DNA of 6,379 nucleotides from an uncultured Flavobacteriales bacterium (GTDB lineage: Bacteria > Bacteroidota > Bacteroidia > Flavobacteriales_D > Sanyastnellaceae), in assembly GCA_937996585.1 (NCBI GenBank), contig CALKUW010000208.1:1-6379 (forward strand), in the 5' to 3' direction. Position 1 is the first letter of the stretch, and each line of letters opens with the position of its first letter. Below the pieces are notes generated by a model. It was not told the DNA's origin and did not search any database. It saw only the letters and a list, made by a program, of their open reading frames with translations. Below are positions 1 through 5,502 of the stretch, piece by piece. A program made the translations under genes and the position numbers.

Positions 1-1029
1 CTGCTCCAGGCCATGGTCCAAAGTGGATTGCTCGTGCCCGTCCATCCCGACAGCGCCTTCGGGCTGTTCAAGTCGCTGCTTACCGACATCGGGGACAACC
101 AAAGCATCGAGAACCAGCTGTCGACGTACAGCTACCGCCTGAATCGGATGAAGGGCTTCCTCGAAGAGGCGGGCGTGAACAGCCTCCTGCTGCTCGACGA
201 GTTCGGGACGGGCAGCGATCCCGAACTGGGTGGCGCCTTGGCCGAGGTGTTCTTCGAGGAACTCTATGGCAAGGGGGCCTTCGGGGTCATCACCACGCAC
301 TACGCGAACATCAAGACCCGGGCCACCCAGATGCCGGAAGCGGTCAACGGCAGCATGCTGTTCGATGCGGAGACCCTTTCCCCGACCTACCACCTCGACC
401 TCGGACAGCCCGGTAGCTCCTTCACCTTCGAGGTGGCGGAATTGAACGGCATCGACAAGGGCATCATCCGACGGGCCAAGGAGAAACTCAACCCGAAGAA
501 GGTCAAGCTCGATGCCCTCATCGCCGATCTGCAGAAGGAGAAGGCCCGGCACGTGCGCATGACGGACCGGCAGCTCAAGGCGGAGCACGAAGCCGCTGAA
601 GCCAAGCGCGACTACGACCAGAAAGCCGCCCGCCTGGCCGAGCGACAGGAATCCGTCCAACGGATGGGCTCGGACCAGAATGCCGCGCTCCTCAGGGGCA
701 AGAAACTGCAACAGTTCATCGACCGCTTCAAATCCGGACAGGCCAACAAAGCCCTCCTCGAGGACATCCGCAAGTACTTATCGGTCGAGGCGACCAAGAA
801 GGCCGAGCGGGAGGAGGCTGCCGCCCGCAAAAAGGCTGCGGCGGAAAAGAAGCGGAAATCCACCCGACCGAAACAACACATTGACCGCATCGCCGTCGGG
901 AGTACCGTCCGTCTGAAGGACGGGCGTCAGCGCGGGGAAGTGCTCTCCATCAAGGGCAAGAGGGCCACCGTCGCCTTCGGCGAATTCCGCACCCGTGTGG
1001 AGCTCGTCGACCTGGTCTGGGTCCGCTGA
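1..1029 (+). CDS. mutS2: MutS2-family DNA-binding ATPase, 5'-truncated, without Smr domain
   Basis: The reading frame is open from base 1, so this is the last 342 residues of a longer protein. It carries the second half of a MutS ATPase domain. The segment GDNQSIENQLSTYS (about 31-44) is the MutS signature region, LLLLDEFGTGSDPELG (about 62-77) is Walker B with Asp66-Glu67 plus the D-loop, and TTH (98-100) is the following switch motif. Walker A must lie just upstream of the window. Residues about 150-290 are highly charged, Lys/Glu/Ala-rich and probably coiled coil, the place where MutS2 proteins have their clamp/linker. Residues about 295-342 form a small KOW-like beta domain typical of MutS2 (VGSTVRLKDGRQRGEVLSI). 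The protein stops there: the C-terminal Smr nuclease domain of MutS2 from Bacillus and Thermus is absent. MutS2 proteins are known for suppressing recombination or rescuing collided ribosomes; which applies here cannot be read from sequence. It converges on the next gene with no spacer. Confidence 0.88.
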   Translation: MLQAMVQSGLLVPVHPDSAFGLFKSLLTDIGDNQSIENQLSTYSYRLNRMKGFLEEAGVNSLLLLDEFGTGSDPELGGALAEVFFEELYGKGAFGVITTHYANIKTRATQMPEAVNGSMLFDAETLSPTYHLDLGQPGSSFTFEVAELNGIDKGIIRRAKEKLNPKKVKLDALIADLQKEKARHVRMTDRQLKAEHEAAEAKRDYDQKAARLAERQESVQRMGSDQNAALLRGKKLQQFIDRFKSGQANKALLEDIRKYLSVEATKKAEREEAAARKKAAAEKKRKSTRPKQHIDRIAVGSTVRLKDGRQRGEVLSIKGKRATVAFGEFRTRVELVDLVWVR

Positions 1030-2718
1030 TCAATCGAGGATGACCCGACGGGTCACCTGCGCTCCCTCAGTGGTTTCGACGGTGAGCAGAACGAGTCCCC
1101 GGGGCCAATCCGCCACGTCGATCTCCATGGCGCCACCCCACCACTTCGCTTCGCGCAGGATGCGACCGGCTCCATCGCGGAGCACCATGGTGGCCGGACC
1201 GGTCCAGTCGCCTCCGGGCCACCGGACATGGATGCGGTCCCGGGCGGGGTTCGGCTGTACGCGCAGGTCGCGGGCGAGGTCCATCTGTTCCACATCGACG
1301 AGGGCTTCGCACGCCTGGTCGGGGCCGCACGGCACCTCGGCCTCATCGTCGGGATAGGCGCCGTTCATCATGTCCCAACCGAGGCCGGCCGGATCGAGCC
1401 ACAGATAGAGCTTCTCATCGTCCGGGTTGGGGTTGTCGTCCCAGTGGTAGGACATCTTGCCGTAGTAGTCCGGCTGGTTCGGTCCGGTGCCACCGCCGGC
1501 ACCGCCATTGGTACAGGCGGACAGGCCGGCCGAAAGGGTACCGATGCTGAGCCCCTCCTCGTTGAAGAGGTGCGACCCCGATGACCCCCCCTCGGTCACG
1601 CCGTGGTCGGTCACCGTCTCGACCCAGTAGACCCGCCAATGGGAGCCGAAGGCGCCCAGGCTGATGCTCGAGGTGTTCTGTGTGAAGGTGCTGATCTTCT
1701 TGACGTCACCGGAAGGGTGATGGATGCCGACGCCGCTGCCCGTTCCAGAACCACTGGCATCCCATCCCGCATAGTAGACATCCCAGCTTGAAGGGATCTC
1801 ATCCTCAATCTCCACGAGCAGGAAGTCGGAGCCATCGAAGTTGTTGCCTTGGATGTCATCGGAGTCGGCCAGTCGGATGACCCCCGTGCGGCGGCGGTTC
1901 AAAAAGCCATTGCCCTCTCCGCACTCCGGGCGCTCGTAATTGTAGTACACTTTCAACAGGGCAAACTCGTCATCGGTCACCTCGCTGGCGCAGTGGAGGG
2001 CCGTCAGCATGTATCGCCGGCAATCCATCGCCGTGGTGTTGACCATGGCGCCGGAACACAGATAGGATCCCCCGCTCTCGATGATGGACAGACGCACCGT
2101 TGCGTCGCGCTGGCATTCCCACCCCACGATTTCAGGACAGGCCACATCGACTTGACAGGGACCGCTTCCACCCCGCGCGGCTGTAACGTCGCGGAACAGC
2201 CCGGCCACGCCCTCCAAGTGCAGGCGAACCCCGTCGGCGAGCCCCTGCGGGATGCGCAGGCGCAGGACCGCCGTTTCTCCGGGAACGTCCCCCGAGGCGA
2301 TGCGCCCGTGGTCGTCATTGTCCCGGAAATCGTAGGGCCCTTCCTGCCATTGCCCTTCCGCATCCGTAATCCACATTTCCACCCCCACCGGAAGGTGGAA
2401 GTCATCGAAATGCAGGGCGAGTCCCTCCACGCCGGGCTGGTGCACTTCCACCACGTGGACTTCCGCTCCCGCCATCGGGGAGAGGTCCGCGGGATGTGCC
2501 GTGACCGTTCCGTAGAGGTGCTTGCCCATCAGCTGGGCCTCCTTGTCCGCGCGCTCCCAGGCAGTGGCGACATCGAACGGAGGAAGCGCGACCGTCACGG
2601 TCGCCGGAGCGAGCAGGTCGGATGGACATGGGGCGCTCTCGGTCTGTCCCTTCAGGGCCCAGGCATTGAGTATCAGCGACACGGCTACCAAGCCATGCAG
2701 GAACTTCTCGGTTTTCAT
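1030..2718 (-). CDS. Secreted lysyl-endopeptidase-like S1 serine protease with T9SS sorting domain
   Basis: A 562-residue exported protease. The start at 2718 gives a normal signal peptide (Lys3/Lys5, hydrophobic core about 8-22). An in-frame ATG 14 codons upstream would put charged residues ahead of it and is less likely. Residues about 30-180 look like a beta-rich propeptide. The catalytic domain begins near 183 and aligns by eye with my memory of Achromobacter protease I. The apparent triad is His242 (LTALHC), Asp298 (GSDFLL) and Ser380 (GGSSGS). Asp417 (PDYYGK) matches the residue that gives Lys specificity. All three known disulfides have counterparts (C188-C402, C194-C266, C221-C243). 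C202/C233 and C464/C470 look like extra pairs. Residues about 485-562 are a type A C-terminal sorting domain (VQPNPARDRIHV ... RRVILD) for the type IX secretion system, so the enzyme is probably released or anchored outside the cell. Lys specificity is inferred, not shown. Confidence 0.9.
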   Translation of the reverse strand: MKTEKFLHGLVAVSLILNAWALKGQTESAPCPSDLLAPATVTVALPPFDVATAWERADKEAQLMGKHLYGTVTAHPADLSPMAGAEVHVVEVHQPGVEGLALHFDDFHLPVGVEMWITDAEGQWQEGPYDFRDNDDHGRIASGDVPGETAVLRLRIPQGLADGVRLHLEGVAGLFRDVTAARGGSGPCQVDVACPEIVGWECQRDATVRLSIIESGGSYLCSGAMVNTTAMDCRRYMLTALHCASEVTDDEFALLKVYYNYERPECGEGNGFLNRRRTGVIRLADSDDIQGNNFDGSDFLLVEIEDEIPSSWDVYYAGWDASGSGTGSGVGIHHPSGDVKKISTFTQNTSSISLGAFGSHWRVYWVETVTDHGVTEGGSSGSHLFNEEGLSIGTLSAGLSACTNGGAGGGTGPNQPDYYGKMSYHWDDNPNPDDEKLYLWLDPAGLGWDMMNGAYPDDEAEVPCGPDQACEALVDVEQMDLARDLRVQPNPARDRIHVRWPGGDWTGPATMVLRDGAGRILREAKWWGGAMEIDVADWPRGLVLLTVETTEGAQVTRRVILD

Positions 2719-2756
2719 CTTGCAGCAGGTTCTCCAGACCCGACGGTCCGGAGGAT

Positions 2757-2764
2757 GCAAGATA
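2757..2764 (-). promoter_or_regulatory. Weak candidate -7 element for the secreted protease
   Basis: On the minus strand this reads TATCTTGC, an imperfect match to the Bacteroidota -7 element TAnnTTTG (one T short). A start about 7 bases downstream would give a leader of roughly 30 bases before the ATG at 2718, which supports that start over the upstream one at 2760. I see no good TTG-type -33 element at the usual distance. Confidence 0.3.
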
Positions 2765-2839
2765 ACCCGCGGCTGCCCGGACTTCCATTTTTTGGCATTT
2801 GCCCCCCGCGAGCGCCCCTTCAGCGGTGGCCTGCCGCCC

Positions 2840-2847
2840 TATCTTTC
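2840..2847 (+). promoter_or_regulatory. Candidate -7 element for the S41 protease gene
   Basis: TATCTTTC matches TAnnTTTG except for the last base and ends only four bases before the ATG at 2852. Transcription from it would start at or next to the start codon, giving an almost leaderless message. A convincing -33 box is missing (CTT at 2818-2820 is the closest at a fitting distance). This element and the weak one on the opposite strand share a 133-base divergent intergenic region (2719-2851) that holds nothing else I can support. Confidence 0.4.
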
Positions 2848-2851
2848 GAAC

Positions 2852-4468
2852 ATGACGCAACGCCTCGTGCAATCCGCCCTGTTCCCCCTGCTGTTGATGA
2901 CCCTGATGCTGGCCCCGATCCACCGGGTCGGTGCGCAGGAAAACGTGCAGGACCAGGGGGAAAAATTCAATACGCTCCTCTACTACATGAACCGCATGTA
3001 CGTGGACACCGTAGACCTCGACGGCCTGGTCGAAACGGCCATCCGGGGCATGCTCGAGGAGCTCGACCCGCATTCGGTCTACATCCCCGCCGAGGACCTG
3101 CAACAGGCCGACGAGCCGCTCAACGGCAACTTCGAAGGGATCGGGGTGCGCTTCAACATCATGAAGGACACCATCATGGTCGTCTCTACCATTGCGGGCG
3201 GCCCAAGCGAAAAGCTCGGCATCATGTCCGGCGACCGCATTGTGGAGGTGGATGGTGAGAACGTGGCCGGGATCGGCATCCGGAACAAGGGCGTCATGGA
3301 GCGCCTGAAAGGCCCCAAGGGTACGCATGTGGAAGTCGGCATCAAGCGCGGTCGCGATTCCGAGCTCCTGCGCTTCGACATCGAGCGCGACAAGATCCCA
3401 ATCTACAGTGTGGATGCCCACTACATGGTGGATGACCGCATCGGTTACATCAAGGTCAACCGGTTCTCCAAGGAGACCATGGGCGAGCTGATCGAGGCGC
3501 TCGACGACCTGCAATCCAATGGCATGAAGGACCTCATCCTCGACCTGCAGGGCAATGGTGGCGGCATGCTCAACACCGCCATCGCCATGGGCGACGAATT
3601 CCTCCCCGATGACAAGCTCATCGTCTACACGGACGGTCGCGCATTCCCCCGGGAGGACCGCATCGCGGAAGTGGAGGGCCGTTTTGAAAAGGGCCGACTC
3701 GTGGTGCTCGTGGATGAGTCGAGTGCCTCGGCCAGCGAAATCGTCAGCGGGGCCGTACAGGATTGGGACCGTGGACTGATCGTCGGCCGGCGGACCTTTG
3801 GAAAGGGACTCGTGCAACGGCCGGTGCGCCTGCCCGACGGCAGCGCCGTCCGGTTGACTGTGCAGCAGTACTTCACGCCTTCCGGTCGCTGCATCCAGAA
3901 GCCCTACGACGAGGGGGTCGACGCCTACCGTCGGGAGAAGTACGAGCGGTTCGAAAAAGGGGAACTGATGTCGCTGGACAGCCTCGAGCTTCCCGACAGC
4001 CTCAAGTACAGCACCCTCATCAAGGGCCGCACGGTGTACGGTGGTGGCGGCATCCTGCCCGACGTGTTCGTGCCCATCGACACGTCGATGAACAGCACTT
4101 ACTTCACGGATCTGCTGCGAAAGGGGCTCTTCAACCGTTCCGTCCTCGAATTCGTCGATGCGAACCGTGCCACCCTCGAGCGCGACCATGCCGATCGCGG
4201 TGCCTTCATCCGCGATTACGCCGTATCCCAGGAGCTGCTGGACAAGATCGTCGCCCTCGGTGAGGGGGAAGAGGTCCCGTTCGTCGAGGAGGACTGGAAC
4301 ACCAGCCTTCCCGCCATTGAGCTGCGCCTCAAGGCCATCCTCGCCCGCAACCTTTTCGACACAGGTGCCTTCTACGAGGTATTCAACCCGATCAACCCTG
4401 TTTTCCAGCGGGGCATCGAGGTGCTTCAGGACGGCACCTACAAAGCAGCGGGCATCAGCGGACGTTAA
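2852..4468 (+). CDS. S41-family C-terminal processing protease with PDZ domain
   Basis: A 538-residue exported serine protease of the CtpA/CtpB/Prc type, which trims or degrades envelope proteins from their C-termini. The chosen ATG starts a signal peptide of about 28 residues (hydrophobic 9-21, likely cut near VGA-QE). The frame is open further upstream, but that part lies antisense to the divergent protease gene. A PDZ domain covers about 90-180 (GIGVRF, GDRIVEVDGENV). The S41 core follows, with DLQGNGGG at 231-238, then catalytic Ser293 in SASASE, Lys318 in TFGKG and Gln322. The spacings Ser+25=Lys and Lys+4=Gln equal those of the CtpB triad. A C-terminal extension (about 350-538) includes YGGGGILPDVFVP and a helical tail, usual for long Bacteroidota members. 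Location is probably periplasm, membrane-associated or not. Substrate unknown. There is no clear ribosome binding site. It has its own apparent promoter and no tight operon partner; the next gene starts 92 bases on. Confidence 0.93.
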   Translation: MTQRLVQSALFPLLLMTLMLAPIHRVGAQENVQDQGEKFNTLLYYMNRMYVDTVDLDGLVETAIRGMLEELDPHSVYIPAEDLQQADEPLNGNFEGIGVRFNIMKDTIMVVSTIAGGPSEKLGIMSGDRIVEVDGENVAGIGIRNKGVMERLKGPKGTHVEVGIKRGRDSELLRFDIERDKIPIYSVDAHYMVDDRIGYIKVNRFSKETMGELIEALDDLQSNGMKDLILDLQGNGGGMLNTAIAMGDEFLPDDKLIVYTDGRAFPREDRIAEVEGRFEKGRLVVLVDESSASASEIVSGAVQDWDRGLIVGRRTFGKGLVQRPVRLPDGSAVRLTVQQYFTPSGRCIQKPYDEGVDAYRREKYERFEKGELMSLDSLELPDSLKYSTLIKGRTVYGGGGILPDVFVPIDTSMNSTYFTDLLRKGLFNRSVLEFVDANRATLERDHADRGAFIRDYAVSQELLDKIVALGEGEEVPFVEEDWNTSLPAIELRLKAILARNLFDTGAFYEVFNPINPVFQRGIEVLQDGTYKAAGISGR

Positions 4469-4528
4469 TCCACGCCCTGCGCATGAAGAACCTGCACCTC
4501 CTGCTCATACAGGCATTGCACGACACCC

Positions 4529-4536
4529 TAGATTTG
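4529..4536 (+). promoter_or_regulatory. -7 element for the DUF1573 lipoprotein gene
   Basis: TAGATTTG fits the Bacteroidota -7 consensus TAnnTTTG at every defined base. Transcription would start about 7 bases downstream, leaving a leader of roughly 18 bases before the ATG at 4561. This argues against the in-frame ATG at 4483, which lies upstream of the element. A TTG at 4516-4518 is too close (10 bases) for the normal -33 spacing of about 17-20, so the upstream box is weak or absent. The remaining bases of 4469-4560 show nothing else. Confidence 0.55.
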
Positions 4537-4560
4537 CACTACAACACGACTATCCACATC

Positions 4561-5103
4561 ATGAAATCCTACCGTTCATTGGCCCTGTTGGCCCTCCCCC
4601 TGTTGCTCATCGCCTGTTCCAGCGAGAACGGAGGCGGTGCAGACGCTACCGCAAATGACGCTGCTCCCGCCGCCGCTGCACCGCAGGAAAACGCAGCCCC
4701 AGACACCAAGATGGATGCCGCACGGGAGACGGCCGAGGCCCCCGAAGCAGCCGATGCCGGTCCAACGACGACGATCACCTTTGCAGAGAATGCATGGGAC
4801 TTCGGCACCATCGACGAAGGCGATGCTGTGACCCACATCTTCAAGTTCACCAACACAGGTGACGAACCGCTCATCATTGACCGCTGCAAGGGCTCCTGCG
4901 GATGCACTGTTCCCCAGTGCCCCAAGGAGCCGATCGCCCCGGGTGAGGAAGGCGAGATCGAGGTGAAATTCAACTCGAAGGGCAAGAAGAACAAGCAGAC
5001 CAAAACGGTCACCATCAACGCCAACACGGTACCCGAGCAGACCCGGATCACCATCTCGGCCAATGTGACGCCGGCGCCGGCCGCCGACGGAGCGGGCAAG
5101 TAA
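4561..5103 (+). CDS. DUF1573-domain lipoprotein
   Basis: A 180-residue lipoprotein. The start at 4561 yields a short lipoprotein signal (MKSYRS, hydrophobic 7-17) ending in the lipobox LIAC with Cys19 as the lipidated residue. The upstream ATG at 4483 would add 26 residues in front and separate the signal from the N-terminus. Residues about 24-68 are a low-complexity Ala/Pro/Asp/Glu linker. Residues about 70-170 are a DUF1573 domain, an immunoglobulin-like fold common in Bacteroidota: WDFGTIDEGD, FKFTNTGDEPL, SCGCTVP, IAPGEEGEIEVKFNSKG. No catalytic function is known for the family, and I do not assign one. The domain carries four cysteines in the pattern C-x3-C-x-C-x4-C (109, 113, 115, 120). 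The product should sit in the inner or outer membrane facing the periplasm or surface; sorting cannot be read. It is probably monocistronic, with its own -7 element and a strong terminator 19 bases after the stop. Confidence 0.88.
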   Translation: MKSYRSLALLALPLLLIACSSENGGGADATANDAAPAAAAPQENAAPDTKMDAARETAEAPEAADAGPTTTITFAENAWDFGTIDEGDAVTHIFKFTNTGDEPLIIDRCKGSCGCTVPQCPKEPIAPGEEGEIEVKFNSKGKKNKQTKTVTINANTVPEQTRITISANVTPAPAADGAGK

Positions 5104-5122
5104 CCTGCACACCACAGCGACG

Positions 5123-5152
5123 AAAAAAGGCCTCCAATCGGGGGCCTTTTTT
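5123..5152. terminator. Bidirectional intrinsic terminator
   Basis: A near-perfect hairpin: AAAAAAGGCCTCC (5123-5135) pairs with GGGGGCCTTTTTT (5140-5152) around the loop AATC, 13 base pairs including one G-T. The T-run on the plus strand ends the DUF1573 transcript. The A-run gives an equivalent U-run on the minus strand, 45 bases past the stop of the dehydratase gene, so one hairpin can serve both converging genes. I see no feature in 5153-5197. Confidence 0.88.
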
Positions 5153-5197
5153 CATGGACTGAAGTGGCCCGTCGCCGGGTGCTCGGAGCGCGACGGA

Positions 5198-5431
5198 TTA
5201 CTGAAGGAGACCGTCAATCGCTTCGGCCAGTTCCCGGTCACGGTCAGTCACCACCCTGCCGGCATCGTGGGTGTGCAACTCAATGCGCACATAGCTGTAC
5301 TCATTGTGGAAAGTGGGATGGTGGGCCTTCTGTTCCGCGAGGAAGGCGACGCGCGTCATGAAGGTGAAGGCTTCTTGGAAATCCTTGAAGCGGAATTCCC
5401 TGACGAGGCGGTTGTCCTTTTCAAGCCACAT
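5198..5431 (-). CDS. Pterin-4a-carbinolamine dehydratase (4a-hydroxytetrahydrobiopterin dehydratase)
   Basis: A 77-residue cytoplasmic enzyme of the PCD/DCoH (PhhB-type) family, which dehydrates the 4a-hydroxy-pterin left by aromatic amino acid hydroxylases so that the cofactor can be recycled. The family motif is complete: Glu33-x3-His37-His38-Pro39-x5-Tyr45-x9-His55-x9-Asp65, including the catalytic His pair. The start chosen at 5431 (MWLEKDN) is the usual N-terminus of the short Bacteroidota form. Upstream in-frame ATGs at 5485 and 5557 would add residues unlike the family, and the latter overlaps the divergent aminotransferase. No phenylalanine hydroxylase or pterin gene lies in the window, so its partner is elsewhere. 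Some family members act outside hydroxylation, for example in molybdopterin-related roles, so the substrate is not certain. It diverges from the aminotransferase with 71 bases between start codons and shares a terminator with the converging lipoprotein gene. Confidence 0.88.
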   Translation of the reverse strand: MWLEKDNRLVREFRFKDFQEAFTFMTRVAFLAEQKAHHPTFHNEYSYVRIELHTHDAGRVVTDRDRELAEAIDGLLQ

Positions 5432-5450
5432 GGGGGTCGTGCTTTCGGTG

Positions 5451-5458
5451 CGAATGTA
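5451..5458 (-). promoter_or_regulatory. Candidate -7 element for the dehydratase gene
   Basis: On the minus strand this reads TACATTCG, one mismatch from TAnnTTTG. It would place the transcript start about 13 bases before the ATG at 5431 and so supports that start. I see no fitting -33 box in the short divergent region 5432-5502. Confidence 0.35.
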
Positions 5459-5502
5459 GTCCGCCTGCGGTGAATTGCCCGGCATGGTCGATTTTCGCAG
5501 GG

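Noticed and set aside
1849..2851. Plus-strand open frame running from within the protease gene towards the S41 gene
   Set aside because: Antisense to a gene with clear homology over its whole length; no recognisable domain and no promoter. Same explanation as other GC-rich shadow frames.
2402..4189. Long minus-strand open frame (595 codons) opposite the S41 protease
   Set aside because: It lies antisense to a gene with a complete catalytic triad and PDZ domain and overlaps the N-terminal part of the secreted protease gene. Its translation is rich in His/Val/Asp runs typical of reverse frames of GC-rich genes, with no recognisable domain.
4444..4482. Imperfect inverted repeat (GCAGCGGGC / GCCCTGCGC) around the S41 stop codon, as a terminator
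   Set aside because: Only four continuous pairs before a bulge and no T-run follows; not a credible intrinsic terminator.
4659..4764. Ala/Pro-rich stretch of the lipoprotein as a tandem repeat
   Set aside because: Low-complexity linker composition only; I see no repeating unit of constant length.
5475..5495. TTG (5475-5477) with TCGATTTT (5488-5495) as promoter of the aminotransferase
   Set aside because: The second position of the -7 element and its last base mismatch, and the 10-base spacing is too short for a Bacteroidota -33/-7 pair.
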